From positions 1 through 11,716 of the forward strand of contig URKW01000068.1 of NCBI GenBank assembly GCA_900548615.1: a stretch of DNA of 11,716 nt, written 5' to 3'. The translations under genes were made by a program, and so were the position numbers. Below, one piece after another: positions 1 to 7,700 of this stretch. Each line of letters starts with the position of its first letter. Positions within the stretch are counted from its first letter, which is position 1. Source of the DNA: an uncultured Eubacteriales bacterium. GTDB lineage: Bacteria; Bacillota; Clostridia; Oscillospirales; Oscillospiraceae. The notes under the pieces are model-generated. The model had not been told where the DNA came from and ran no database searches. It worked only from the letters and a program-made list of their open reading frames with translations.

Positions 1-204
1 CGGCGCTCTGAGAGGAAAAAACAGAGGTTTTCGCACCCTAATTGATACATTTTTCAGGTGGGTATAGGCACGGAGATAATGTAAAATAAGTTGCGCAAAT
101 TGAAAACCGCATAAAAGAAGACATATCAGAAACCGCATTACATGGCAGCGGGAGAAAGGACGTGGCGCAAAAGCAAATTGGAAAAACAGGATTGCGGCAT
201 AACA

Positions 205-259
205 ATGCTCCCTTCATGATGACAGTTTGTTTTTTCACTGTCTCTCATAAAGGGAGCAT
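205..259. repeat. Long imperfect inverted repeat / stem-loop
   Basis: The outer arms are 205-219 and 245-259 and match at 14 of 15 positions (ATGCTCCCTT and ATGA on the left, TCAT and AAGGGAGCAT on the right). An inner perfect 6-bp arm pair follows (GACAGT 221-226 with ACTGTC 237-242), leaving a 10-nt T-rich loop. The total is about 20 paired bases. Neither side has a clear T-tract directly after the stem, so a simple intrinsic terminator is not well supported. It could be a repetitive palindromic element, a small RNA structure or a processing site. Confidence 0.6.
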
Positions 260-318
260 ATCACGGCGTCTTCTTTTATGCAGTGAAAAGATAAAAGAGA
301 AAAGTGAAGAACTGTAGT

Positions 319-337
319 ATGCCGCCCTTTACGGCAT
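319..337 (-). terminator. Possible weak terminator hairpin after cca
   Basis: A 6-bp stem (ATGCCG 319-324 with CGGCAT 332-337) with a 7-nt loop lies five bases beyond the cca stop codon on the minus strand. The position suits a terminator, but the following minus-strand sequence is only moderately T-rich, so termination here may be inefficient or may rely on the larger stem-loop at 205-259. Confidence 0.35.
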
Positions 338-341
338 GATT

Positions 342-1658
342 TTAATTCTTCATTTTTTGTGCCAGAGAAAGCAGCGCGTTCCGCTCATTTTCCACCACTC
401 CGTCCATGACCGCGTCCAGCAGGGCTTGCAGCATTTTGCCGATGGCCGGGCCTTGCAGGCCCAGCGCCATCATGTCCTGCCCGTTCACCGCCAGCTGCTT
501 CAGGCTGAAGCAGGCGTCCTTTGCCAGCAGCTCCTCCATGATGGCCTCGCCCCGGTCGATCTCCTGCTGGCGGCCGCGGTAGTCCGGATGCTGAGCCAGA
601 TTGTCGGACCGCTTTACGGCGCACAGCTGCCGCAGGCCGTCCACACCCAGCTGATTCATGGCCCGGCGGATAGCCCGCTCTGTCAGTGGAATGGGCCGGT
701 CGTGATACCGCACCAGCAGGCAGATGCGCTGGGCAGCGGCCTTGTCGAACCGCAGACGGCGGCAGATACTCTCAGCCATCTCCGCGCTGGGGCGGTGGTG
801 GCCGTGGAAGTGTCCCACGCCTTGCTTGTCCAGTGTGAAGCACTGAGGCTTGCCCAGATCGTGCAGCAGCATAGTCCACCGCAGCACTGGGTCAGGCGGG
901 GCGGCGGCCACCGCGCGGGCCGTATGGCCCCACACGTCGTAGCAGTGATGGCGGTTGTGCTGGTCGAAGCCCACGCAGGGCAGGATCTCCGGCAGTACCA
1001 CCCCCAGCACCTGCGGGTCCTCCTCCAGCACCCGTCCCGCGTCCTGTCCGCACAGCAGCTTGGTCAGTTCCTCCCGGACACGCTCCGCCGCCACGTACCG
1101 TAGGTCGCCGCACTGTGTCCGCAGCGCCCGGTGGGTCTCCGGCTCAATGGCAAAGCCCAGCGTGGCGGAAAACCGCAGCGTCCGCAGAATGCGCAAGGCA
1201 TCCTCGCGGAAGCGGCGTTCCGGATCGCCCACGCACCGCAGCACTCTGCGGCGGATATCCTCCCGTCCGCCGAAGGGGTCGTGCAGCGCTCCCGCCGCGT
1301 CCATGGCCATGGCGTTCACCGTCAGGTCGCGGCGGGCCAGATCCTCCCGCAGACTGCGGGTAAAGGTCACGGCGGCGGGGTGGCGGTGGTCAGGATAGTC
1401 CCCGTCGGTGCGGAAGGTGGTGACCTCGCAGGAGACGCCGCCGCTGCGCACCGTTACCGTGCCGTGCTGCAATCCGGTGGGAATGGCGAAGTGGGGAAAC
1501 AGGGCCATGGTCTCCTCCGGTAGAGCGGAGGTGGTCACATCCCAGTCGTGGGGCGGCAGCCCCATCTGCATATCACGGACGCAGCCGCCCACCACATACG
1601 CCTCGTGTCCGGCCTGCTCCAGCGTGCGCAGAACGGCCTGTACCTCCTGTGGGATCAT
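342..1658 (-). CDS. cca: CCA-adding tRNA nucleotidyltransferase with HD domain
   Basis: This 438-aa cytoplasmic enzyme adds or repairs the 3' CCA end of tRNAs without a nucleic acid template, from CTP and ATP. The class II nucleotidyltransferase head is complete: GGCVRD at residues 24-29, metal-binding DWD at 38-40, the RRDLTVNAMA strand around 109-118, EDALRILRTLRF at 152-163, and AAERVREEL around 190-198 in the neck. An HD phosphohydrolase-like domain follows, with GHT at 244-246, the HD pair at 266-267 in LLHDLGKP, and a His-rich HFHGHH segment just after. The ATG at 1656-1658 is preceded by an AAAGGAAG-like ribosome binding site. It is the last gene of a leftward unit, starting 24 bases after the stop of a YD-repeat lipoprotein gene. 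I infer co-transcription from the spacing. Whether it is a full CCA-adding or a CC/A-partial enzyme cannot be settled here. Confidence 0.93.
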   Translation of the reverse strand: MIPQEVQAVLRTLEQAGHEAYVVGGCVRDMQMGLPPHDWDVTTSALPEETMALFPHFAIPTGLQHGTVTVRSGGVSCEVTTFRTDGDYPDHRHPAAVTFTRSLREDLARRDLTVNAMAMDAAGALHDPFGGREDIRRRVLRCVGDPERRFREDALRILRTLRFSATLGFAIEPETHRALRTQCGDLRYVAAERVREELTKLLCGQDAGRVLEEDPQVLGVVLPEILPCVGFDQHNRHHCYDVWGHTARAVAAAPPDPVLRWTMLLHDLGKPQCFTLDKQGVGHFHGHHRPSAEMAESICRRLRFDKAAAQRICLLVRYHDRPIPLTERAIRRAMNQLGVDGLRQLCAVKRSDNLAQHPDYRGRQQEIDRGEAIMEELLAKDACFSLKQLAVNGQDMMALGLQGPAIGKMLQALLDAVMDGVVENERNALLSLAQKMKN

Positions 1659-1682
1659 GTCGCGCTTCCTTTCCGGCCGCCG

Positions 1683-3602
1683 TCAGGCGGCGTATTCGTA
1701 TGTCACATAGCCGTTCAGCCTACCGGACAGATCGTAGACCTCCAGCTTGATCAGACGGCCGCTGTCATCGCAGGTACAGGCAGCCCAGTCGGCCAGCGTG
1801 CCCGGCTCGTAGGAATAAGTGCTGTACAGCCGCAGGGCGGTGGGATAGCCGGACTCGTCGTATTCATAGGCATAGTAACCGCTGGCCCATCCCCACAACG
1901 AACCGCTGTCCTGCGTACCCAGCGCGTCGTGGGTATATTCCAGATACACGGGGTAGTCTCCGCCGTACTGGGTCTCCCCCACCATGTTTCCCCAGCTGTC
2001 ATAGGAAAATTCCTTTACCTGACTGCCGTCCGGGGCATACTGGCGGGCGATATAGCTGCCGTCAGCCGCGTCCTCGTACTCGTAGGCGTAGGCAGCGCCG
2101 TCCGTGACCATTTCCGTGCAGCGGCCATCGTCCCCATAGGTGAGGAACGATTCGGCCAGCAGACTGTCGTCGGCGTCATAGAGCCTGACGGCGGCAGGAG
2201 CGTTTCCGAGGGTCAGCTGGACAGCCTGCGGGTGCAGAGCAGGCGCGTCCTTAGGCATGGCGTAGGTATAGTCCCAGCGCTGGGTAGGCATCTCCGCGCC
2301 GTTCTCCCACTCCTCCACGGCGGTCAGATTTCCCTTGTCGTCATAGGTGTAGGAGCGGGTATAGTCGAGAGCCCGGAAGGCGGCATCCAGGTTGTCGTAG
2401 GGAGTGTGGTCCTCGGTGTACTCGTTGTCGCCGGTAAACACCATGTCGAAATCCAGCCGGATGTTTTCGTTCCAGCGGGTGCACTGCTTGCTCAGCACCA
2501 CCTGCTTCCCCGCCACGCGGCCGATTCCGAAGCTGACGCGGCCATCCTCCGTCTCGTAGTCATAGCCGGTCATGTCGCCCTGATCGTCATAATAGGTGAC
2601 GGAGGAACTCTCCATGATCTCGCCCCGGTTGTTCTGATAGTGGTGATAGTCCAATTGGATATTCACACCGGCATCATTATAGGCGTAGCTGAAGGTGTCA
2701 CGCGTGGCAAAGGTGCCGTAGTCACGCATGCTGTCACGCTGTATCACGTTGCCCGCTTCGTCGTACCGGAGGTACTCCTGCCGGGTGCAGACGCCGTTTT
2801 CGTCAGTGACCTCAATGCTGTTGAGTCGGCCATTGTCGCCGTACAGATTCACGTAGGTATCGCGGGACAGCAGCTCGCCGGTGGCGGCGTTGGCAATGCT
2901 GTAGGTCAGCAGATAGCCATTCTCGTCCTTTTCGATGGTATAGTCATATTCCGTTTCTCCGCCGTCGGCATCGGTCTCCACGCGATGGGAGCATAGATGG
3001 CTGCGGTTCAGCTCGTCATAGGGCAGATACTCCCGGTAATCGCTGCTGCCGTCGGCCTGCGTGACACGCTCCGTCAGGCAGTCGCCGTTCTCGTCGAAGG
3101 TGGACTCCGTTTTGTAGTTCATCTCTCCGCCGGAATAGCTGACGTACAGGATCATGTTGCCGCTGCCGTCATAGCCGTATTCCTGTATGATCTCGCCGTT
3201 GTCGTACTCGCGGCGTCCGGTCAATTTGCCGTCCCGGTCAAAGGTCTCCTCCAGCGTCAGCTGAGAGAAATCCTTTGCCATTGCATAGGTGCTCCGCTTG
3301 GCGGGAACGCCGCCGCTGCCGTATTCATATTCATAGGAGAAATAGCCGTTGGGCAGCAGGCCGAACTGATAGTTGGCCTTGGTTGTCTGATTGCCGTATT
3401 CGTCATAGGCGTAATGAACGTCAGATACGATGGCGTTGTCCTCCATACGGGTAGCCACCACCCGCACCAAAACGGGCTCCGGCGATTTGCCGGAAAAGAG
3501 AGAGCCGCCGCTGCCACTTCTGCTGCTGCCGCAGCCAGCCAGACCAACGGTCATCAGAATGGCCAGCAGCAGAGTAAGTATCGTCTTTCCTGGGTGCTTC
3601 AT
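1683..3602 (-). CDS. YD-repeat (RHS-like) surface lipoprotein, paralogue 1
   Basis: This 639-aa protein is predicted to be lipid-anchored. A basic N-terminus and hydrophobic stretch end in a lipobox (LAGC) with Cys24, followed by a Ser/Gly-rich spacer. The rest is a run of degenerate YD-like repeats, for example YAYDEYGN 64-71, YGYDGSGN 142-149, YTYDDKGN about 418-425, FSYDSWGN 532-539 and YEYDESG about 579-585. I see no RHS core (no DPxG-type autocleavage motif) and no C-terminal toxin; it simply stops in a YVTYEY repeat-like end. I chose the ATG at 3600-3602 because AGGAGG lies just upstream and the signal peptide begins there; an in-frame upstream start would add 19 residues overlapping the preceding gene. 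It begins 26 bases after the end of its paralogue. Function is unknown; a beta-rich extracellular wall, binding or adhesion role is an inference. Confidence 0.85.
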   Translation of the reverse strand: MKHPGKTILTLLLAILMTVGLAGCGSSRSGSGGSLFSGKSPEPVLVRVVATRMEDNAIVSDVHYAYDEYGNQTTKANYQFGLLPNGYFSYEYEYGSGGVPAKRSTYAMAKDFSQLTLEETFDRDGKLTGRREYDNGEIIQEYGYDGSGNMILYVSYSGGEMNYKTESTFDENGDCLTERVTQADGSSDYREYLPYDELNRSHLCSHRVETDADGGETEYDYTIEKDENGYLLTYSIANAATGELLSRDTYVNLYGDNGRLNSIEVTDENGVCTRQEYLRYDEAGNVIQRDSMRDYGTFATRDTFSYAYNDAGVNIQLDYHHYQNNRGEIMESSSVTYYDDQGDMTGYDYETEDGRVSFGIGRVAGKQVVLSKQCTRWNENIRLDFDMVFTGDNEYTEDHTPYDNLDAAFRALDYTRSYTYDDKGNLTAVEEWENGAEMPTQRWDYTYAMPKDAPALHPQAVQLTLGNAPAAVRLYDADDSLLAESFLTYGDDGRCTEMVTDGAAYAYEYEDAADGSYIARQYAPDGSQVKEFSYDSWGNMVGETQYGGDYPVYLEYTHDALGTQDSGSLWGWASGYYAYEYDESGYPTALRLYSTYSYEPGTLADWAACTCDDSGRLIKLEVYDLSGRLNGYVTYEYAA

Positions 3603-3628
3603 CAATCGTTCCTCCTGTTGCCGTAATG

Positions 3629-5539
3629 TTAATCCTTGTACTGATAGATCACGCAGCACTCCAGTGCGCCGTTAACGTCATAGCGTGTCAGCTTGTACAG
3701 CCGTCCCGACGCGTCGTAGGAGTAGGTGTTCCGCTCCAGCAGCTCGTCTGCCTGACGCTGTTCAGAGGCGTACAGGCTCATACCCGTGTGGCGTCCCTGT
3801 TCGTCGTAGGTATAGGCGCAGTAGGCGCGGCTGCCGCTGCTCCAGGGATACGAGGTGCGCTGGTTGCCCATGGCGTCGTACTCATATTGCAGCAGCACGG
3901 CTCGCGGCTCGCCGTAGATCAGATCCTCCAGCAGATTGCCGCAGCGGTCGTATGTCATGGTGCCCCATGCTTCGCCGCCGGCGTCGTACTGTGTGCCAAC
4001 GGTGCGGCCCTGCGGGTCCGTTTCATAGGTGTAGTGGAAGGTGCCGTCGGCGTTGGTCAGCTTGTCATAGAGCCCCGTGTGGTTATAGGTGAACGAGACC
4101 TGAGACAGCAGCATGTTATCACCGTCGTACAGCGCGATGCCGTCCGCTCCGGCATTCAGGGGAATGGCCGTCACCGTCTGCTGTGGGGCGTTGCGGGGTC
4201 GGGCGTAGGTGTACTCCCAGCGCTTGCAGGTGGTTCCATCGCCGGTGGTTTCCTCCACCGCGGACAGGCTACCGTCCTCCGTGTAGGTGTAGGCACGGGT
4301 GTAGCTGTCCTCACTGAGGAAGGCGGCGTCCGCTCCGCTGTAGGCGCTGCTGTCCATGGTGAAGTCGTTCTCACCGGTGAAGGTCAGGTCAAAATCCGCG
4401 AAGGCCAGCGGCCCGACGCAGACCTTCTTCAGCACCACCGGCTGGTTGTCAGCGCGCCCGATGGTGAAGCTCAGGCTGCTGCCGTCCCTCCGGTAAGTGA
4501 AACCGGTCAGCAGGCCATCCTGATCGTACTGGTAGGAGGCGGTGGTCTCCTCCAGCGTTCCGCCGTTGAGCTGACTCTGGAGGTGCTCCTTCCGCACCAC
4601 AACGCCGCCGTCGTTATAGGTGGTGCTCCAGACCTCGCGGGATTCCTGCGAACCGGCAAATTCCCGCTCGTCCGACTGGGTGACGCGACCCTGCCGGTCA
4701 TACTGATAGCTGCTCTGAGCCACGCACTCGCCGTTTTCGTCCGTGACCTCCACGGCAGTCAGAAGTCCGTTTGCATCGTAGGTGTTCCGGTAGTCCTTCC
4801 GGAAGTTCAGCTGGCCGGTTTCGGCATTGACGGCGCTGTAGGTCACCAGATTGCCGCTGCCGTCCCGCTTGATGGTGTAGGTGTATTCCGTCTCCTTGCC
4901 GAGAGAATCCGTTTCCACCCGGTGGGAGCACAGGCCGTCCTGATACTCGCGGCGGATGGTGCTGCCGTTGGCGGCGGTGTATTGCTCCGTCAGGCGCTGG
5001 CCGTCCGCGTCATAGGTGGTCTCCAGCTTGCTGCTCATGCGGCCTGTGTCATCGTAGGAGACATACAGCGTCTCGTTGCCCAGATCGTCGTAGGCGTACT
5101 CAAAGATACGCTTTCCCGCCTCGTTGTACACCTGCCGCGCCGTCACGCGCCCTGCACTGTCAAAGGTCTCCGTAGCGGTCAGGCGGGTGCGCTCCTGCGT
5201 CACCCGATAGGTATCCCGCTGAACGGGCACCCCGTTGGGGCCGTATTCATAGGTGTAGGTATCATACCCCTGCTCCAGCAGACCGAACTGATAGTCGATC
5301 TCCATAGTCATGTTGCCGTACTGGTCATAGACCCAGCGCCGGTCTGACAGCACCGCACCGTCTGTCAAACGGGTGGCGGTGATCCGCACCGGCACCTGAT
5401 TGGGGATGGTGGGCTCCTCCACGATGGGGTCGTCCGGCTGCGGCTCGTCGGGGTCGGTATTGCTGCCGCAGGCGCACAGCCCTGCCGCCAGCAACAGCGC
5501 CAGCAGCAAAGACAGCAGTGATTTGCCCGTATACTTCAT
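3629..5539 (-). CDS. YD-repeat (RHS-like) surface lipoprotein, paralogue 2
   Basis: This 636-aa predicted lipoprotein has a signal peptide ending LCAC with Cys24, then an acidic, proline-rich spacer (about residues 26-48) suited to crossing the wall. At least a dozen YD-like repeats follow, including VYDQYGN 70-76, YAYDDLGN 148-155, YQYDRQG about 278-284, MTYDRCGN 528-535, YEYDAMGN 552-559, YTYDEQG about 576-582 and YSYDASG about 606-612. It aligns colinearly with the next gene: CSHRVETD occupies residues 204-211 in both, and SFxIGR sits at about 357-361 in both. No toxin domain or RHS core is visible. The ATG at 5537-5539 has AGGAGG eight bases or so upstream; a longer in-frame start would precede that site and the signal peptide. 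It is the first gene of the leftward unit, with a promoter at 5624-5653. Function is unknown; tandem duplication is the simplest origin. Confidence 0.85.
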   Translation of the reverse strand: MKYTGKSLLSLLLALLLAAGLCACGSNTDPDEPQPDDPIVEEPTIPNQVPVRITATRLTDGAVLSDRRWVYDQYGNMTMEIDYQFGLLEQGYDTYTYEYGPNGVPVQRDTYRVTQERTRLTATETFDSAGRVTARQVYNEAGKRIFEYAYDDLGNETLYVSYDDTGRMSSKLETTYDADGQRLTEQYTAANGSTIRREYQDGLCSHRVETDSLGKETEYTYTIKRDGSGNLVTYSAVNAETGQLNFRKDYRNTYDANGLLTAVEVTDENGECVAQSSYQYDRQGRVTQSDEREFAGSQESREVWSTTYNDGGVVVRKEHLQSQLNGGTLEETTASYQYDQDGLLTGFTYRRDGSSLSFTIGRADNQPVVLKKVCVGPLAFADFDLTFTGENDFTMDSSAYSGADAAFLSEDSYTRAYTYTEDGSLSAVEETTGDGTTCKRWEYTYARPRNAPQQTVTAIPLNAGADGIALYDGDNMLLSQVSFTYNHTGLYDKLTNADGTFHYTYETDPQGRTVGTQYDAGGEAWGTMTYDRCGNLLEDLIYGEPRAVLLQYEYDAMGNQRTSYPWSSGSRAYCAYTYDEQGRHTGMSLYASEQRQADELLERNTYSYDASGRLYKLTRYDVNGALECCVIYQYKD

Positions 5540-5602
5540 GTTGTTCCTCCTGTCTGCGGATCCGTCCGGTGTCCGGGGATCAAACGCATGAAAAAAACCG
5601 GG

Positions 5603-5631
5603 TTGCACTTTCCTTCTATGGGTATTATAAT
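5603..5631 (+). promoter_or_regulatory. SigA-type promoter for murC
   Basis: TTGCAC (5603-5608) and a perfect TATAAT (5626-5631) are separated by 17 bases, the optimal spacing for the housekeeping sigma factor. Transcription would start near 5638, giving a leader of about 80 bases before the murC ATG. The -10 box lies within a 10-bp palindrome (5623-5632) that also serves the opposite direction. Confidence 0.7.
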
Positions 5632-5653
5632 ATATCAGATATTATTTTGTAAA
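5624..5653 (-). promoter_or_regulatory. SigA-type promoter for the YD-lipoprotein/cca unit
   Basis: On the minus strand, TTTACA (complement of 5648-5653) and a perfect TATAAT (complement of 5624-5629) are separated by 18 bases. The leader before the lipoprotein ATG would be about 78 bases. The -10 box overlaps the murC -10 box by four bases, so both promoters would compete for one melting region. Confidence 0.6.
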
Positions 5654-5716
5654 CAGCGCATTTTCCGCTCCGGCGGTGTGCGGCTGAATCATAGAACAAA
5701 AGGGAGATCGGCAATT

Positions 5717-7102
5717 ATGATGCATCCCACTGAAAATATCCGGCATTTCCTGCGTCCCGGCGTCCGCGTGCATATGGCGGGCATCGGCGGCGTGTCCATG
5801 TGTGCGCTGGCCGAGGTGCTGAAGGGCATGGGGCTGAACGTACAGGGCTCCGACATGACCGACAGCGACACCGTAAAGCACCTGCGCAGTGTCGGCATTC
5901 CCGTTACCATCGGCCACAGCGCCGACAACCTGCAAAACTGCGATTTGGTGATCCGCACCGCCGCCATCCATGACAGCAACCCCGAGATCGCCGGGGCCAT
6001 CGCCCGGGGCATCCCCGTCTACGAGCGGGCACAGGGCTGGGGCGCTATCATGCAGGCGTACCGCAACGCCCTGTGCGTGTCCGGCACCCACGGCAAGACC
6101 ACCACCACCTCCATGGCCACCCATATCTTCATGGCGGCCCAGAAGGATCCCACCGTCATGATCGGCGGCACGCTGCCGCTGTTGGGCAAGGGCTACCGGG
6201 TGGGCAAGGGTGACACCATCATTCTGGAAAGCTGCGAATACTGCAACTCCTTCCTGAACTTCTTCCCCACTGTGGCGGTGATTTTGAACGTGGCGGCGGA
6301 TCATCTGGACTTCTTCAAGAATCTGAACGATATCGAGCATTCCTTCCGCCAGTTTGCCTGCCTGACGCCGGAGAACGGCTTCATCATCGCCAACGGCGAC
6401 GATCCCGGCGCGAGGGAAGCGCTGAGCGGTCTTGACCGCAAGGTGTACTGGTTCAGCGTGAAAGATCGCAAGGCCGACGTGTACGCCGACAACGTGGCGT
6501 TTTTCGACGGCTTCGGCTGCTTCGACGTAGTGGCGGAGGGCAAGACCTACGCCCACGTGGAGCTGCACGTTCCCGGCAGGCACAACGTGTCCAACGCGCT
6601 GGCCGCCGCTGCTGCCGCCTATGTGCTGGGCGTGGACGGCAAAGCGGTGGAGGAGGGTCTGGCGGACTTTACCGGCGCGGAGCGGCGCTTCCAGTACAAG
6701 GGCGCGTTTAACGGGGCTGAGGTGTACGACGACTACGCCCATCATCCCGACGAGCTGCACGCCCTGCTGGACATGGCTCGCAGTCTGCCCCACAAGCGGC
6801 TGATCTGCGCTTTCCAGCCCCACACCTATACCCGCACCAAGGCGCTGTTTGACGATTTCGTCAAGGAGCTGCGTACCGTGGACGTGGCGGTGCTGGCGGA
6901 AATTTACGCCGCCCGTGAAACCAACGATGTGGGCGTGTCCTCCCGCGACCTGTGCGCCCAGATTCCCGGCAGCATCTACTGCGCCACACTGCGGGAAACG
7001 GCGGAGTCCCTGCGGGCGCTGGCGCAGCCCGGCGACCTGCTGCTGACGGTGGGCGCGGGTGATATCTACCGGGTGGGCGACATGCTGGTGGGAAAGGAGT
7101 GA
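5717..7102 (+). CDS. murC: UDP-N-acetylmuramate--L-alanine ligase (MurC)
   Basis: This 461-aa cytoplasmic Mur ligase uses ATP to join L-alanine to UDP-MurNAc, the first step of the peptidoglycan stem peptide. Three domains are visible. The N-terminal Rossmann-like part carries GIGGVSM (22-28). The central ATPase has the P-loop GTHGKTTT (123-130) and the acidic ESCEY segment (171-175), a form I associate with clostridial MurC. The C-terminal domain has PGRHNVSNALAA (286-297), the MurC-typical YDDYAHHPDE (337-346) and FQPHTYTRT (367-374). Length fits the family. The frame is open further upstream, but the start is placed at the ATG of 5717 because GGGAG precedes it by about ten bases; the adjacent ATG at 5720 is equally possible and changes one residue. 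It is followed five bases later by a prolyl-tRNA editing gene, probably in one transcript. Confidence 0.95.
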   Translation: MMHPTENIRHFLRPGVRVHMAGIGGVSMCALAEVLKGMGLNVQGSDMTDSDTVKHLRSVGIPVTIGHSADNLQNCDLVIRTAAIHDSNPEIAGAIARGIPVYERAQGWGAIMQAYRNALCVSGTHGKTTTTSMATHIFMAAQKDPTVMIGGTLPLLGKGYRVGKGDTIILESCEYCNSFLNFFPTVAVILNVAADHLDFFKNLNDIEHSFRQFACLTPENGFIIANGDDPGAREALSGLDRKVYWFSVKDRKADVYADNVAFFDGFGCFDVVAEGKTYAHVELHVPGRHNVSNALAAAAAAYVLGVDGKAVEEGLADFTGAERRFQYKGAFNGAEVYDDYAHHPDELHALLDMARSLPHKRLICAFQPHTYTRTKALFDDFVKELRTVDVAVLAEIYAARETNDVGVSSRDLCAQIPGSIYCATLRETAESLRALAQPGDLLLTVGAGDIYRVGDMLVGKE

Positions 7103-7107
7103 GCGGT

Positions 7108-7638
7108 ATGCTGGAAGTCTATAACGGCGCTCCGGCGGAACGCCGCGACGAGGTGGAAAACCGGGTGTATGAGTGTCTTGCCCGGCTGGATATCCCATTT
7201 ACCCGTGTGGATCATGAGGCGGCCTTCACCATGGAGGACTGCGTCGCCATCGGTGAGGCGCTGGATGTTTCCATCTGCAAGAATCTGCTGCTGACGCCCC
7301 GGAACCGCAGCGCCTTTTACCTGCTGTGCATGCCGGGGGACAAGCCCTTTTCCACCAAGGATTTCTCCAAGCTGATCGGCTCCTCCCGGCTCAGCTTTGC
7401 CACCGAGGAGGACTTGATCGGGCTGCTGGGCTGCCATGCCGGTTCCGCCTCCATTCTGGGGCTGATGAACGACACGGAGCACCGGGTCACGCTGGCCATC
7501 GACCGCACGGTGGCCGAGGATGAATGGTTCGGCTGCCATCCCTGCGAGAATACCTCCTCCCTGCGGCTGAAAACCTGTGACGTGCTGGAGAAGTTTCTGC
7601 CCGCCACGGGACACGAGGCGATTATTGTGGATTTGTGA
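7108..7638 (+). CDS. YbaK/PrdX-type prolyl-tRNA editing (deacylase) protein
   Basis: This 176-aa cytoplasmic protein belongs to the YbaK/EbsC/ProX superfamily, whose members hydrolyse mischarged aminoacyl-tRNAs such as Ala- or Cys-tRNA(Pro) in trans. Supporting segments are FTRVDHEAAFT near residues 31-41, CKNLLL at 57-62 with the conserved Lys58, GSASILGLMND at 112-122 (the position of the family's G-x-x-x-x-x-G loop), and GCHPCENTSSLRL at 142-154, close to the usual HPxxNTxS ending of PrdX-like proteins. The arrangement fits a stand-alone PrdX-like enzyme rather than an INS domain of ProRS. The ATG at 7108 is preferred over the GTG at 7099 because AAGGAG sits about nine bases before it. It starts five bases after the murC stop, and a hairpin terminator follows the gene. 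The exact mischarged substrate is not evident. Confidence 0.85.
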   Translation: MLEVYNGAPAERRDEVENRVYECLARLDIPFTRVDHEAAFTMEDCVAIGEALDVSICKNLLLTPRNRSAFYLLCMPGDKPFSTKDFSKLIGSSRLSFATEEDLIGLLGCHAGSASILGLMNDTEHRVTLAIDRTVAEDEWFGCHPCENTSSLRLKTCDVLEKFLPATGHEAIIVDL

Positions 7639-7644
7639 TATACG

Positions 7645-7680
7645 ATCCCCTCCGGTACGCCGGAGGGGATTTGTTGTGTG
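7645..7680 (+). terminator. Rho-independent terminator after the murC operon
   Basis: A perfect 11-bp stem (7645-7655 with 7660-7670) closed by a TACG tetraloop begins seven bases after the stop codon. It is followed by TTGTTGTGTG, a T-rich but interrupted tail. Position and stem strength support termination of the murC-editing protein transcript; the imperfect tail suggests some read-through is possible. Confidence 0.7.
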
Positions 7681-7700
7681 GTTACACGGAAGGCAGTATA

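Larger units (their letters stand above)
1..341. other. AT-rich intergenic region without a convincing gene
   Basis: This stretch is clearly more AT-rich than the rest of the window and I see no supportable gene in it. The only sizeable open frame (complement of 38-238, 66 aa, GTG start) lacks a recognisable ribosome binding site, and its 5' end lies inside a strong inverted repeat. The region holds that inverted repeat (205-259) and a short hairpin (319-337) just beyond the cca stop codon. I see no tRNA or rRNA. Confidence 0.6.

Noticed and set aside
38..238. 66-aa open frame on the minus strand, Cys-rich
   Set aside because: It has a GTG start inside the loop of a strong inverted repeat, no ribosome binding site, and composition that looks like translated AT-rich noncoding DNA.
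1548..2996. Long open frame (482 aa) on the plus strand over the first YD lipoprotein gene
   Set aside because: The minus-strand gene has a signal peptide, lipobox, repeats and ribosome binding site. The antisense frame is a Val/Gly/Ala-rich shadow of Tyr/Asp-rich codons in GC-rich DNA.
3626..5347. Long open frame (573 aa) on the plus strand over the second YD lipoprotein gene
   Set aside because: Same reason: low-complexity Val/Ala/Gly/Leu composition, mirrored from the repeat protein on the other strand.
1683..5539. Polymorphic toxin/RHS system with immunity gene
   Set aside because: No RHS core motif, no variable toxin C-terminus and no small immunity gene follows; the next gene is cca.
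5642..7198. 518-aa open frame antisense to murC
   Set aside because: MurC is unambiguous on the plus strand; the antisense translation is His/Gln/Gly/Val-rich with no recognisable domain.
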